Positions 45,969-56,114 of a stretch of DNA of 64,000 nt are shown in pieces. The notes under the pieces were generated by a model that was given only the letters and a program-made list of their open reading frames with translations, was not told where the DNA came from and did not search any database. Made by a program: the position numbers and the translations under genes. Source of the stretch: Cupriavidus necator A5-1. GTDB lineage: Bacteria; Pseudomonadota; Gammaproteobacteria; Burkholderiales; Burkholderiaceae. Numbering within the stretch: the stretch's first letter is position 1; every line of letters starts with the position of its first letter. The stretch spans positions 1,550,001-1,614,000 of the forward strand of contig NZ_JQLI01000008.1 in the NCBI RefSeq assembly GCF_000744095.1, given 5' to 3'.

Positions 45969-46419
45969 ATTCGGCAAGGTCTTCGCAAACGATTGCCGGT
46001 GCTGGCACACTAGGGGCATTGGCGCGAGACGTCGCGGGTTCTGCGGCGTAGCAGGACAGGCGTCGGGCATGGTGCGCGGATCCTCACACAATGATAGGAC
46101 GCGTCCGGCGGAAAACTACTCCAGGCAATTTCGGCCGGGGCGGCGCTTCGGACGATGGTGCGCATGGCCACTGGCATCCCGCGCGCTCGCCGTTGCAGTG
46201 GCGTGGCAAGGGCTCCGCGTTCGCCGGGCGGCGCAGCACGTGGCAGGTCTGTTGCGGTGACCTGCAGGGTCCGCGAATGCTAGCCCTAGACAAGCGCGGG
46301 CGGGATGGGCGGCAGGTCACTGCCTGCCGCGCAGCCCATTCTCGTTGGCGTTCCAGTTCCCGGCGCCACAAGGCGCCTGAACCAATCCGCGCCGGCGACG
46401 GACTTGATACACTCATTTC
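45969..46419. other. intergenic, nothing recognised
   Basis: About 450 bp of GC-rich DNA after the channel gene. Open frames on both strands lack motifs. Confidence 0.4.
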
Positions 46420-46435
46420 ATAACAAATAAGTTAT
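46420..46435. promoter_or_regulatory. inverted repeat before the XRE pseudogene
   Basis: ATAAC-N6-GTTAT at 46420–46435 lies in an AT-rich patch about 50 bp before the pseudogene start. It looks like the operator and promoter of an autoregulated XRE/HipB-type gene. Confidence 0.45.
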
Positions 46436-46487
46436 ATTTAGGCACGAGTGCGTGAAGATTTTCCGAAGTCCTTGACGGGAGGCCACT

Positions 46488-46764
46488 ATGGGCGAAGCGG
46501 CTGTGCCGGAGCGTGCACGTCAGTGGGTCGTGATGTGCGCCTGCTGCGGCTGTCATGGAATTTGACGCAGGCCGAGCTTGCCGCGCGAGCCGGAGTCAGT
46601 CTGCGCTCCGTGAAGGACCTCGAGCGCGGCGCGGCCACACTGCGCTCGCCGTACTGCGGCGAGACGACTGGCTGGCCATGCTGGCGGTAAATTTCCCGCC
46701 TGGCCTGACCGCGGTGGTCACGCGCGTGTCAACGAAGCGGCAGCGCGCCCGGCATGCGGCCTAA
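46488..46764 (+). pseudogene. XRE/HipB-like regulator with two frameshifts
   Basis: From the ATG at 46488 (GGGAGG upstream) the frame MGEAAVPERARQ breaks; the HTH continues one frame over (VGRDVRLLRLSWNLTQAELAARAGVSLRSVKDLERG) and then again in a third frame (DDWLAMLA to TKRQRARHAA, stop 46764). This is a HipB-type HTH regulator that normally pairs with HipA kinase. No hipA is present. Dead gene close to the right island end. Confidence 0.7.
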
Positions 46765-46960
46765 TCTTGAAGCCGCCGCCGTGGCGGGCTTGCCTGGGGC
46801 CGCGACCCGATCTACGCTACAGGTGCCTGCCCCGTTGGCACAGGCGCTTGTCCCATTCACCGAGCCGTTCAGTGTGCCGGCGAGACAAGCGGCATCGTCT
46901 AAGTGCTTGATTTGTATGGGGGCGTGAGGGCGCCCGGAGAAGGGTATCAACTCCGGAGTT

Positions 46961-47028
46961 TCCCTCCGTCTCCGCCAGCAACGGCGGCGAACCCCGGAAG
47001 ATCGCGGTCTTCCGGGGTTTTGTTTTTT
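46961..47028 (+). repeat. right attachment site (attR), 68-bp direct repeat
   Basis: The identical counterpart of 2436–2503: the tRNA-Ser 3' end from the T-stem through CCA, plus the terminator (hairpin 46990–47019, then T-rich). It has no 5' tRNA half, so it is not a tRNA gene. It marks the right junction of a 44.5-kb island. Confidence 0.93.
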
Positions 47029-47092
47029 TTCCGGGCCTGGTCCGACTGCTACACAACCACGTGGGTGTTACACATGGCCGGCGGAGAGTCGG

Positions 47093-47233
47093 ATGGCAAC
47101 ACACCTGCCGCGTCGCCGCGGCGTCTACTACTCTTCGCCGCAGAATTCCCAAGACTTGATCCACGGCTTCGGTAGGCAGCAAGTCATGCTCAGCCTACGC
47201 ACGAAAGACCGGGCGGAAGGGCTGCAGAGCTGA
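47093..47233 (+). pseudogene. second integrase start, degraded
   Basis: Sixty-five bp after attR, at the same distance and orientation as the first integrase from attL. The reading is MATHLPRRRGVYY, then QDLIHGFGRQQVMLSLRTKDRAEG, stop. It parallels the first integrase (RRDGIYY, DLIAVYG, LRSLRVKDRG). The segment between YY and DLI looks out of frame by compensating indels. It implies a second element was integrated at the same site. Confidence 0.72.
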
Positions 47234-47269
47234 AGGCCTTGGCGAAGGCAACCTACATCGGTTGGACTG

Positions 47270-47524
47270 CTATAGAAAAGAGTCGCGCAGCATAGCGACG
47301 CTGATCCGGCGATCCTTCCAGAAGATGTTGTGAATGCGATCAATGAAGATGCCCAGTGTGCCTGCATCAACGGCGTCAAACCGTAGCTCGACAGCAGGCC
47401 GTGTCCCGTTTCCGGGATAATGCACGATCCCGTCACAGGGCGGCAGACCGTACTTGGCAAGGAAGGCCCGGAGTTCGTCGTCGGAGGTACCGGGATCAAT
47501 ATTGGTCAGCAGGATACAGGACAT
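47270..47524 (-). CDS. small RRM-like RNA-binding protein
   Basis: An 84-residue protein fitting a single RNA-recognition-motif fold: MSCILLTNIDPG as the RNP2-like first strand, SDDELRAFLAKYGLP as helix 1, AVELRFDAVDAGTLGIFIDRIHNIFW as strand–helix, and RRISVAML as the last strand. The ATG is at 47524. RNP1 aromatic residues are not clearly present, so RNA binding is an inference. It lies beside the integrase remnant and may be a passenger of the second island. Confidence 0.6.
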   Translation of the reverse strand: MSCILLTNIDPGTSDDELRAFLAKYGLPPCDGIVHYPGNGTRPAVELRFDAVDAGTLGIFIDRIHNIFWKDRRISVAMLRDSFL

Positions 47525-47994
47525 GGTGCAGTCTCTTCTCGATAGTTGGCGACGCGGCCTCCGTGCAATAGCGGCGTGTTGACGACGACCCGGCTCCCGT
47601 ACGCGACATGAGCCGGGTATCCTGTCAAGGCAATGCTCGCATAGCGCGCTCACATTGAGTATCGAGTTCCTCAACGATTCCGACAATCGACTTCATCTCG
47701 GGATGCCGTCAGGATTCGCTGACACGGCGGTCGGCAACATCCACTTGCTTCGCCAGGAATGGATCGCAGCGGCCTGCGTGACGTACACCGTGTCAGCGAA
47801 TGCTGACAGGGGGTTGCGACGGAATCGATTGTGGCGCGGCGCGCGACAAGCGATATTGGTGGCATGCAATACGCGCGAGCATCAGCGGTCCCGTGCACGA
47901 GCACAGCGGCAACGCTGCGACGAAGCAGGCGATGGGAATGCCACACCGGCATTTGTGCCTGTGGTTCAGCCTCTGGCCAACATTCGACCGGCCT
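47525..47994. other. intergenic, nothing recognised
   Basis: About 470 bp. It holds short frames on both strands without motifs. An inverted pair GCTGACACGG/CCGTGTCAGC (47716 and 47788 areas) can form a hairpin of unknown meaning. Confidence 0.4.
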
Positions 47995-49470
47995 TCATTC
48001 GCCTTCCCTGGTTTCGACGGCTGCGAGTGGCAACGCAACGGTCAATGCGAAGCCTTGGTCGGGTGCGGTCTTGATCCGGATGGCGCCGCCGAGGCGCGCG
48101 GCACGCTCACGCATTCCCAGCAGGCCGAAGGCGTTCGCGTTGCGTCGCGCGTCACTAGGGCAACCACTGCCGTTGTCTACGATGCGTACTATGCAATTCG
48201 TCTCCTCGCGCACGATTTCGAGCGTCACCGAGGTTGCACCCGAATGGCGCGCGACGTTTGTCAGCGCTTCCTGGACGATTCGAAACACTGCGGTGCCGCC
48301 CTCGTGATTGAAGGCAATGTCATCCGCGTCAATTCGGCGGACCACCTGTACGTCGTGGCTCGCTGAAAACTCATCAATTAGCCAGTTGACTGCTGGAGTC
48401 AGGCCAAGGTCGTCCAGCATCGTGGGGCGCAGACCTGCCGCAATCCGCCTGACCGAGCCAATGACCTGGTCGATCAGCGAGTATACTTTGCGCAAGTTTG
48501 CAAGCGGCGCGGCCGTCTCAGCAGCCATAAGATGGTCTTCGATCTTGGCGGCTTCCACTTTCAGTGTCGCCAACTGTTGCCCAAGATCGTCGTGCAGTTC
48601 GCGTGCAATACGATTCTTCTCCTCCTCCCGTACGTGCTGAATATTCGCCGACAGGCGCTGCAGTTCTTCGCGCGATTCGCGCAATGCGTCATCGGCCCGT
48701 TTTCGATCTGTAATATCCATGATCCAGCCCACCATGCGATAAGGCTGATCGGAATCGTTCCACAGTGCTTGCCCACGAGACTGAACCCACCGGAAATCGG
48801 GAGACTTGGTTCGAACTCGATACTCCACGTCGTAGACGCGCTTATGCTCCAGGTGCGCTTTTAGACTCGTGAATACCTTATCGGCGTCGTCCGGGTGAAT
48901 GGCATCCCGAATTACTCGCGCGTCGTTGGGCAGTTCGCTATCTTCATAGCCCATGGTTTCCTTGAAATAGGACGAAAGGTACATCGCACCCGTCTGCAGA
49001 TTCCAATCCCACAGTCCCGCGGTAGCGCCGCTCACAGCGAGCTGAAATCGCTCCTCACTCGCTCTAAGAGCCGCCGCGATGCGATGACGTTCGATGGCGT
49101 AACGAATTGCGCGACCCAGCTCCGACGCACGGATATCTCTTTTCAGAAGGTAGTCTTGCGCACCTTCTTGTATGGCCAGCAAGCCGGCCGATGCGTCGTC
49201 CAGACCCGTGAGAACCAGTACCGGAACATCCGGCGATAGCCGAATGAATGATCTGACTGTGTCGAGGCCCTGTGCGTCTGGCAGTCCGAGATCCAGAAGC
49301 ACGACATCGAAACGCATCGATTTTGCGCGAGCCACGCCGTCAGACAGGCGCTCGGACCGAACCAGCCGATACTCGAACTCCACCACATCCGCTAGCGCCG
49401 TTTCAATCAAAAACGCATCGCTGACGCTATCCTCAACCAGAAGAATTCTGGTTTCCTTCGATCTACTCAT
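47995..49470 (-). CDS. hybrid sensor histidine kinase (REC–PAS–HisKA_3–HATPase)
   Basis: A 491-residue cytoplasmic kinase. An N-terminal receiver domain (about 1–125: [11 protein letters not shown], phospho-Asp in [19 protein letters not shown]) is followed by a PAS/PAC pair ([16 protein letters not shown] to [13 protein letters not shown]), a NarX-type dimerisation box with the phospho-His in [21 protein letters not shown], and an ATPase domain ([31 protein letters not shown]). HisKA_3 kinases normally phosphorylate NarL/LuxR-type regulators; one lies at 51117. It overlaps the next gene by four bases, so it is in the same minus-strand operon. Confidence 0.92.
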   Translation of the reverse strand: MSRSKETRILLVEDSVSDAFLIETALADVVEFEYRLVRSERLSDGVARAKSMRFDVVLLDLGLPDAQGLDTVRSFIRLSPDVPVLVLTGLDDASAGLLAIQEGAQDYLLKRDIRASELGRAIRYAIERHRIAAALRASEERFQLAVSGATAGLWDWNLQTGAMYLSSYFKETMGYEDSELPNDARVIRDAIHPDDADKVFTSLKAHLEHKRVYDVEYRVRTKSPDFRWVQSRGQALWNDSDQPYRMVGWIMDITDRKRADDALRESREELQRLSANIQHVREEEKNRIARELHDDLGQQLATLKVEAAKIEDHLMAAETAAPLANLRKVYSLIDQVIGSVRRIAAGLRPTMLDDLGLTPAVNWLIDEFSASHDVQVVRRIDADDIAFNHEGGTAVFRIVQEALTNVARHSGATSVTLEIVREETNCIVRIVDNGSGCPSDARRNANAFGLLGMRERAARLGGAIRIKTAPDQGFALTVALPLAAVETREGE

Positions 49471-49919
49471 GATCGGACAAGCGGCAGCGTCACAACGCCA
49501 AGCCAGAACTCACTGATGGTTCGTACGACGTCCATGAATTTGGTGAAATCAACAGGCTTCGTAATGTAGCAATTGGCATAGAGTCCGTATGATCTCGCCA
49601 CATCCTCCTCTGACTTGGAGGTGGTCAGCACGACCACTGGGATGTTCATCAGCTCCGGATCTCCTTTGACATCCTCGAGCACTTCCCGCCCGCTTTTCCG
49701 CGGTAAGTTGAGATCGAGAATGATGAGTCCGGGCCGGGGCGCGGCGCAGTGCTTTCCCTCACGCCTCAGGTATTCCATCGCCTCCACGCCGTCGTCTACC
49801 ACATCCAGCGGATTCAGCACGTTGTGATACTCAAGAGCTTCACGTGTCATCATCACGTCGGTGGGACTGTCTTCCACGAGGAGAATATGAAGGAGATCGT
49901 CGGATGCGTGGGTAACCAT
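49467..49919 (-). CDS. single-domain response regulator (Rcp1-like)
   Basis: A 150-residue stand-alone receiver: [19 protein letters not shown] with the acidic pair, [21 protein letters not shown] with the phospho-Asp, [12 protein letters not shown] and [11 protein letters not shown] with the conserved Lys. This is the Rcp1/CheY-like type paired with PAS or phytochrome-like kinases. It lies 17 bp after the kinase at 49936 and overlaps the hybrid kinase, so it may relay phosphate between the two. Confidence 0.9.
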   Translation of the reverse strand: MVTHASDDLLHILLVEDSPTDVMMTREALEYHNVLNPLDVVDDGVEAMEYLRREGKHCAAPRPGLIILDLNLPRKSGREVLEDVKGDPELMNIPVVVLTTSKSEEDVARSYGLYANCYITKPVDFTKFMDVVRTISEFWLGVVTLPLVRS

Positions 49920-49935
49920 GGTGGCCGTCGGTACG

Positions 49936-51069
49936 TTATCGCGACGGAATTCCGTCGTCGACCTTCGCGTGCAGAGTAAAAAAGAACGTCGTGCCCTGAT
50001 CCGGAGCGGACTCGACCCAGATGCGGCCGCCGTGCTGTTCAACGATTCGCTTGCATAGGGCCAGACCGATTCCCGTACCGGGATGTTCGGCGCGGGTATG
50101 GAGGCGCTGGAACACCAGAAAGATGCGCTCAAAGTATTGAGGCGAGATGCCGATTCCGTTGTCCTTGACCCAGAACATCCATGAATCGCCCTGACGTAGG
50201 GCACCTACATCAATCTGCACAGGACGGTCCTTGTGCCGAAACTTGATGGCGTTTCCGACCAGATTCTGAAACAGCAGCGTCAGTTGCGTGGGAGTCGCAA
50301 GCACCGTTGGCAACGCAGCGCGGTTAATCCGTGCGCCGGCCTCCTCGATCACGACGCTCAAACTCCTTAGCGCCTGAGCAAGTGATTGTCCGCAGTCAGT
50401 CGGCTGCCATGTATCTACCGATCGACCCACACGGGAATATGTGAGCAGGTCGTCGATGAGCGCCTGCATGCGGGTGGCGCCATCCACCGCATGCGCAATA
50501 TACTCATCGGCCCGTGGATCCAGTTGGCCCTGATATCGGCGTTGCAGCATTTGCAGGGAGCCGGCGACTGCACGCAGCGGCTCTTGCAGGTCATGAGAGG
50601 CGACGTAGGCAAACTGTTCAAGGTCGTGATTGGAACGGGCCAGATCATCCGTCTTTCTGAGCAGTTCCTGCTCCGCACGCTTTCGCTCTGTGATATCGAC
50701 AATCGCGCTGAGCACAAATACTTCCTCGGGCGTTCTGACCGGATTGAGTCCGATCTCGACGGGGAACTCGGAACCGTCCTTGCGCAGCGCGTAAAGCTCG
50801 CGGCCAATTCCCATTGGACGGCTCTTAAGATCCCCATAGAACGCATTGCGGTAGCCTGGGTGAGCAGCACGGAAGCGCTCGGGCACAAGCGTTTCGATGC
50901 TCTTCGCGATCAGCTCATCGCGCTCATAGCCAAACAGCTTCTCCGTCTGCGCGTTCACGAGGACGATCCGGCCATCGCGGTCCACCATCACCATGGCGTT
51001 GGGCGCCGCCTCCACCACCTGGCGGAACAGTTCGTTGGTGAGGCCACTTGATTCCTTGAGTGGGTCCAT
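49936..51069 (-). CDS. PAS-domain sensor histidine kinase
   Basis: A 377-residue soluble kinase: PAS ([34 protein letters not shown]), PAC ([15 protein letters not shown]), HisKA box with phospho-His in [19 protein letters not shown], and HATPase_c ([37 protein letters not shown]). The ATG at 51069 has GGGAGG upstream. This arrangement is found with Rcp1-like receivers, which it most likely phosphorylates. Signal not evident; PAS may bind a cofactor. Confidence 0.92.
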   Translation of the reverse strand: MDPLKESSGLTNELFRQVVEAAPNAMVMVDRDGRIVLVNAQTEKLFGYERDELIAKSIETLVPERFRAAHPGYRNAFYGDLKSRPMGIGRELYALRKDGSEFPVEIGLNPVRTPEEVFVLSAIVDITERKRAEQELLRKTDDLARSNHDLEQFAYVASHDLQEPLRAVAGSLQMLQRRYQGQLDPRADEYIAHAVDGATRMQALIDDLLTYSRVGRSVDTWQPTDCGQSLAQALRSLSVVIEEAGARINRAALPTVLATPTQLTLLFQNLVGNAIKFRHKDRPVQIDVGALRQGDSWMFWVKDNGIGISPQYFERIFLVFQRLHTRAEHPGTGIGLALCKRIVEQHGGRIWVESAPDQGTTFFFTLHAKVDDGIPSR

Positions 51070-51116
51070 CCAGCCTCCCAACAAGATTTTCTTTGGGTTT
51101 CAGCGGAAAGCGACGC

Positions 51117-51767
51117 TTACGCGTCTTCACCTGGGACGCTGCACAGACCGTTCTTCAACGCGTACCGAATGAGGGCAATGTCGTTGTTCATCTGCATCTT
51201 TTGATGAATCCGCATTTTGTAGGTACTGACCGTTTTGGAGTTGATGCACAGCCCGTTTGCGATCTCCGAGATCGTCTCACCATTGACAAGCCGTCTGAAG
51301 ACGTCGAATTCACGATCCGATAGCTGTTCGTGCGGCAAAGCCTCAACGTCCCGGTCCAGGTTGCAGGCCACGCGCTCGGCCATGGCGGGGCTCAAGTAGA
51401 CGCCGCCGCTCGCGACTTTTGTGATCGCAGTGACCAGATCCGTCATTGCGCTCTCCTTGGTCAGATAGCCCCGCGCGCCGCACTTGAACGCACGCTCCGC
51501 GTACTGGTGCTCGCCGTGCATGGTCAACACGATCGTGCGCACGGGCACGTTCTCTTTTCTCAATTGGCGCACGACCTCGAGGCCATTGCGTCCTGGCATT
51601 GACAGGTCCACCAGCATGACCTGCGCTGGCGTGGTGCGCCCAAGGCGCAACGCCGCGGAGCCGTCGGCCGCTTCGCCTACTACGTGGAATCCGGTTGCCT
51701 TCTCAAGGATATGCCGCAGGCCCTCACGCATCAATGCGTGGTCATCGGCGATCAATACGCGAATCAT
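51117..51767 (-). CDS. NarL/LuxR-family response regulator
   Basis: A 216-residue regulator: receiver domain (VLIADDHALMREGLRHIL, phospho-Asp in VMLVDLSMPGRNGLEV, Lys in GYLTKESA) and C-terminal LuxR HTH (LSDREFDVFRRLVNGETISEIANGLCINSKTVSTYKMRIHQKM). First gene of the four-gene signalling operon (48-bp gap to the PAS kinase). The HisKA_3 hybrid kinase at 47995 is its likely partner. Targets unknown; the downstream decarboxylase or oxalate genes are possible but unproven. Confidence 0.92.
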   Translation of the reverse strand: MIRVLIADDHALMREGLRHILEKATGFHVVGEAADGSAALRLGRTTPAQVMLVDLSMPGRNGLEVVRQLRKENVPVRTIVLTMHGEHQYAERAFKCGARGYLTKESAMTDLVTAITKVASGGVYLSPAMAERVACNLDRDVEALPHEQLSDREFDVFRRLVNGETISEIANGLCINSKTVSTYKMRIHQKMQMNNDIALIRYALKNGLCSVPGEDA

Positions 51768-52633
51768 GTCTTCTCTCTCCACGTTTGTCGCAAGCGGCAA
51801 TGCAAGGGAATCCGATCTCACGTCCGCCGTTGCCAGCGTTGCATGCTTGATGCAGCGGGCCGTGGTTCGCCCGCTTCAGAGGCACATCCCATCAGCTTTA
51901 CGCGCTCAGAGCGAAGCGCGATACCGGAAAGCCTACAAGTTTGTGCTCGGCCGCGAAACTACATGTTCATGTAATTCGGGACACGGTTGCAGGTGCTTTC
52001 AAGCAATCTCCTGCCCTGCCAGAGGTCATAGCACCCATCGGTGATGGCGGGGATTTGCGAGTCGTTGACGATTAGCCCGCGAAAGGCGCTAGCGACGAAG
52101 AAATGCATTCTTCAGCACCGGCAACCGCTTGAGGGCCCGGCGATGCACGGTTGAATGATCGTTCAGCCATCTCTTCCAGGGTCCGCAGGCTTGGCGCATC
52201 GGACACACCGGCGCACGCACGTGGATCACATCCAGCCGATGGTGCAGGCGTTTGAGTGCTCGGGCCATCACCGGATTCAGCGTCTTCATCAAGCATTCTT
52301 TCGTTCCTGTCGTTCCCGGGATCGTAGCGCCCGCCTTCTGCGACAGAGCCTTGGCAAATCATCGAGAGCTGGCGCGGGAAAGTAGGCCGATCCTGACAGC
52401 GCAAGGGGACGAGATCGATAGCCGCGATTGTTACCTGCGCCAATACTCAAACCAGCCCGCCACGTTTGCAACCATAGTTATTTTCGGGAGGGATGCGTGC
52501 TCTGCCAAGGTCTGAGCGCGATGGCGAGCCTCCTCGCCTGACCGATTGATCGCATAGCCAGAGACCTGAATCGTTTTAAAAACATCGAGCTGAATTCCTG
52601 ATTCTAGAACTCCATGATTAGGGAGACGATCAA
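51768..52633. other. intergenic between signalling and decarboxylase operons
   Basis: About 870 bp between divergent operons. A 67-codon frame on the minus strand (52089–52292, MMKTLNPVMARALKRL, basic) is the only gene-like piece, but it lacks a clear ribosome site and family, so it is left uncalled. Promoters for both operons must be here. A small palindrome TACATGTTCATGTA lies near 51960. Confidence 0.4.
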
Positions 52634-54325
52634 ATGAACTGGATAGTTACGACACTGCGCAGTCATCCAGAAATAGCGATCTTTATGTCGCTTGGAATCG
52701 GATATTGGGTAGGCGGAAAAAGTTATCGGGGCTTCAGCCTTGGTGCGGTGACATCGACGCTGCTCGCTGCCATCGCGATAGGCCAGCTCGGGATACCGAT
52801 TTCCGCAAATGTTAAATCCGTGTTCTTCCTGATGTTCCTGTTTGCGGTGGGCTACGGCGTAGGACCGCAGTTCGTCCGAGGTGTTGCCAAGGATGGTCTT
52901 CCACAGGCCCTGTTCTCGGTCGTCCAATGCATCCTGTGCCTGGCTGCACCGATTGTTGCCGCCAAGCTCGCCGGGTATGGCGTAGGTTCGGCGGCCGGAC
53001 TGTTCGCGGGCTCACAGACGATATCGGCTTCGATGGGCCTCGCGACGGACGCCATCGGCCGGCTCGGTCTGCGTCCTGCACAAACCAAGGCGCTGCTCGA
53101 TTCGATGCCAACCGCGTATGCGGTCACCTATATCTTCGGGACAGTCGGCTCCGCCATCATTATTGCCCAACTCGGTCCGAAGCTCTTGCGAATCGACCTC
53201 GTCAAGGCATGCAAGGAATATGAGGCGAGCCTCGGATCCACACAGCAACTCGTCAGTGCGGGAAGCGCGTGGCACGAGTACGAACTGCGTGCCTATCGGA
53301 TTCCCAGTGAAAGTCCAGTCGTCGGCTTGACCGTCCGTCAGGTGGAGGCGATAGAGGCCAAGGGCGATCGCCTGTTCATTGAGCGCGTCAGACGAGGCAT
53401 CACAATCGAAGAGGCAAGGCTCGACTACGTCCTCGCAGGAGGTGACGTGGTGGCCGTTGCCGGACGTCGTAACGAGCTCGTGTCGGTGCTTGGGACCGAC
53501 CGCACGGAGGTCGACGACGCCGAACTCCTCGCCGTACCTGCCGAGGGGGTCGATGTCTACGTCTCGGAAAAAGCGGTGGACGGCCAGACGCTCCAGCAGC
53601 TGGCTTTGCTTCCGGCTGCGCGAGGCGTGTTCATCAGAAAAATCAAGCGCGGCCCGACGGAGACCCCGATCCCTGTGCTCCCCAGCACACAACTTCATCG
53701 GGGCGACACGATAACCCTCGTTGGGCGGACCCAGGACACCACCGCTGCAGCCAAAGTACTTGGCACGCTGGACCGGGCGACGAACGCGGCGGATATCGCC
53801 TTCATCGGGTTAGCGATAACCATAGGCGCGCTGGTCGGTGCAGTCACGATTAACGTCGGAGCAATTCCGTTGACGCTCTCTACTGCGGGAGGGGCTTTGA
53901 TCGCAGGCATCGTGTTCGGCTGGCTTCGCGCAATCCACCCGACGTTCGGACGCGTTCCCGAACCGACTATCTGGTTCATGAACTCACTCGGACTCAATGT
54001 ATTCATCGCGGTGGTAGGGATTACCGCAGGACCAGGCTTCGTCCTCGGTCTGAAGCAACTCGGCGTCAGCCTTTTTCTCTGGGGCATCTTCGCGACTGCC
54101 GTCCCGCTCATTCTCGGCATGCTGATAGGCAAGTACGTCTTCAGGTTCCATCCGGCGATTGTGCTTGGCTGTTGCGCAGGGGCCCGCACGACAACGGCTG
54201 CGTTGGGGATGGTTTGCGATGCCGCAAAGAGTCAGGTCCCCGGGCTTGGCTACACGGTGACGTATGCGGTCGGCAACACGCTGCTGACGATCTGGGGCAT
54301 GGTCGTCGTCATGCTGTTGTCATAG
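52634..54325 (+). CDS. aspT: aspartate:alanine antiporter
   Basis: A 563-residue member of the AspT/YidE/YbjL family. Two membrane halves (each with GAxxGAxxGG-like and [14 protein letters not shown] signatures, about residues 10–165 and 380–560) flank two cytosolic TrkA-C/RCK_C domains (about 205–370: [20 protein letters not shown] and further). AspT swaps L-aspartate in for L-alanine out; with aspartate 4-decarboxylase this generates a proton-motive force. GGGAGA is before the ATG. It is 54 bp before the decarboxylase gene, the classical operon order in Tetragenococcus and Comamonas. Confidence 0.93.
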   Translation: MNWIVTTLRSHPEIAIFMSLGIGYWVGGKSYRGFSLGAVTSTLLAAIAIGQLGIPISANVKSVFFLMFLFAVGYGVGPQFVRGVAKDGLPQALFSVVQCILCLAAPIVAAKLAGYGVGSAAGLFAGSQTISASMGLATDAIGRLGLRPAQTKALLDSMPTAYAVTYIFGTVGSAIIIAQLGPKLLRIDLVKACKEYEASLGSTQQLVSAGSAWHEYELRAYRIPSESPVVGLTVRQVEAIEAKGDRLFIERVRRGITIEEARLDYVLAGGDVVAVAGRRNELVSVLGTDRTEVDDAELLAVPAEGVDVYVSEKAVDGQTLQQLALLPAARGVFIRKIKRGPTETPIPVLPSTQLHRGDTITLVGRTQDTTAAAKVLGTLDRATNAADIAFIGLAITIGALVGAVTINVGAIPLTLSTAGGALIAGIVFGWLRAIHPTFGRVPEPTIWFMNSLGLNVFIAVVGITAGPGFVLGLKQLGVSLFLWGIFATAVPLILGMLIGKYVFRFHPAIVLGCCAGARTTTAALGMVCDAAKSQVPGLGYTVTYAVGNTLLTIWGMVVVMLLS

Positions 54326-54379
54326 CCGCGGTCCGCAGAGCACCTGTCTTTATTTCGCTATTCATTGGAGAGCATTCGA

Positions 54380-56035
54380 ATGACTACCAGCATCAAGACA
54401 CTCGGAAGCGACATGTCAGGAATCGGAGCGCTCAGCCCGTTCGAACTCAAGGACAGACTGATCAAGGCAGCGGGGGAAAGCGCCGTCGAGCGCCCGGCGA
54501 ACCTGGCAATGCTAAATGCGGGGCGCGGCAACCCCAACTTTCTCGCAACGCTGCCTCGGCACGGCTTCTGGCAGCTCGGGCTCTTCGCGATGCGGGAATC
54601 GGAGCGCACCTTTGCTCACCTGCACACTGGCGTCGGCGGGTTCCCGAAGAAGGAAGGCATCGAGGATAGATTCGAGATTTTCGCGCGCGAAAACCAAAAC
54701 GTGCGAGGCGTCGACTTTCTCTGCGCAGCGGTGTCCTACGTCCGGGATCAGCTGGCGCTGAATGTAGACGAGTTTCTTTACGAAATGTGCGAGGGCATTC
54801 TCGCATCGAACTACCCCGTTCCGGATCGCATGCTATGCCTGTCTGAAATCATCGTCGGGCACTACCTGCGGCGGGAAATGGTGGGCGAACACCCATTCGT
54901 AGGCGAATTCGACATTTTTGCGGTCGAGGGCGGCACAGCCGCGATGACCTACATCTTCAACACACTGCGCGAAAACTATCTGCTCAACAAAGGCGACACG
55001 ATCGCGCTGGGCACCCCGATCTTCACGCCGTACATTGAGATTCCGCATCTGCGCGACTACCAGTTGAATGTTGTCGAAATCAATGCAGATGTCGAGAGCG
55101 GCTGGCAGTACAGCAAGAAGGAGTTGGATAAGCTGCGCGACCCGCAGGTGAAAGCCTTCTTCGTGGTGAATCCCAGCAATCCCCCATCTGTCAGGATCGA
55201 CAATGAAAGCCTGCGGTACATCGCACAGATCGTGCAGGACCGTCCTGATCTGATTCTCGTGACTGACGACGTGTACGGCACCTTTGCGGAAAATTTTGTG
55301 TCGCTGTTCGCGCTTTGCCCAAGGAACACCATCCTTGTCTACTCCTACTCAAAGCATTTCGGCGCGACCGGCTGGCGCCTTGGAACCATTGCTGCCCACC
55401 AGGACAACGTGCTCGATCATCGGATTGCGCAGCTTCTGCCCGTAAAAAAGCGGGAGCTCAACGAGCGCTACAAATCTATCACGACGGACCCAGAGCATCT
55501 CAAGTTCATCGACAGACTGGTCGCCGATAGTCGGACCGTAGCGCTCAATCACACCTCAGGTCTTTCAACCCCGCAGCAGATTCAGATGGTCCTTTTCTCG
55601 CTGTTCGCGCTGATGGATACAACCGACACATACAAGAACACGTTGAGGCAATTGATTCGACGGCGCAAACAGGCGCTCTACACGGAAATCGGCGTCCGCT
55701 TCGACGCGAGCGATTCAAACGCGGTCGACTATTACACCGTCATCGATCTGGAATACCTCGGGAAGCGCGCGTATGGCCAGCCATTCGTTGACTGGCTTTT
55801 CACGAATACCCAACCGTCAGAGTTGCTGTTCCGTCTCGCCGCGGAAGCGAAAGTCGTCGTGCTTCCGGGGCGTGGCTTCGGCACGCCACATCATTCCGGC
55901 CGTGTGTCTCTCGCGAACCTGAATGAAAGCGACTACGCCAGGATCGGGCGCGCAATTCGAAGGCTACTGGCGGACTATGTCGAGCGTTACAACCTTGCCA
56001 CCGGTCAGGAGCTAGACCCCAACAAAGTCTTGTAG
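54380..56035 (+). CDS. asd: L-aspartate 4-decarboxylase
   Basis: A 551-residue PLP enzyme that converts L-aspartate to L-alanine and CO2. It belongs to the bifunctional aspartate aminotransferase/decarboxylase family: LNAGRGNPNF near the N-terminus, VVNPSNPPS, VTDDVYGTF (PLP-ring Asp and Tyr) and YSYSKHFGATGWRLG with the Schiff-base Lys. The ATG at 54380 has GGAG upstream at ten bases; the earlier one at 54365 is less likely. Acts with AspT: one proton is used per turnover and a charge is moved across the membrane. Intact. Confidence 0.94.
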   Translation: MTTSIKTLGSDMSGIGALSPFELKDRLIKAAGESAVERPANLAMLNAGRGNPNFLATLPRHGFWQLGLFAMRESERTFAHLHTGVGGFPKKEGIEDRFEIFARENQNVRGVDFLCAAVSYVRDQLALNVDEFLYEMCEGILASNYPVPDRMLCLSEIIVGHYLRREMVGEHPFVGEFDIFAVEGGTAAMTYIFNTLRENYLLNKGDTIALGTPIFTPYIEIPHLRDYQLNVVEINADVESGWQYSKKELDKLRDPQVKAFFVVNPSNPPSVRIDNESLRYIAQIVQDRPDLILVTDDVYGTFAENFVSLFALCPRNTILVYSYSKHFGATGWRLGTIAAHQDNVLDHRIAQLLPVKKRELNERYKSITTDPEHLKFIDRLVADSRTVALNHTSGLSTPQQIQMVLFSLFALMDTTDTYKNTLRQLIRRRKQALYTEIGVRFDASDSNAVDYYTVIDLEYLGKRAYGQPFVDWLFTNTQPSELLFRLAAEAKVVVLPGRGFGTPHHSGRVSLANLNESDYARIGRAIRRLLADYVERYNLATGQELDPNKVL

Positions 56036-56114
56036 CGCTCTGCGTGCAGTTGTCACACACCATGTCAGCAGCTTCACATTTATCGACACTCATGTCATCA
56101 TCAGGAGAGAGTAA

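Noticed and set aside
46961-46980. Second tRNA-Ser gene at the right repeat
   Set aside because: Only the 3' T-stem strand, acceptor strand and CCA are present; no D-arm or anticodon arm upstream.
47716-47800. Possible CRISPR or riboswitch hairpins near 47.7 kb
   Set aside because: Only one inverted pair, with no regular spacer array and no conserved aptamer recognised.
52089-52292. 67-codon basic frame as a small gene
   Set aside because: No ribosome site or recognised family; overlaps other equally long frames.
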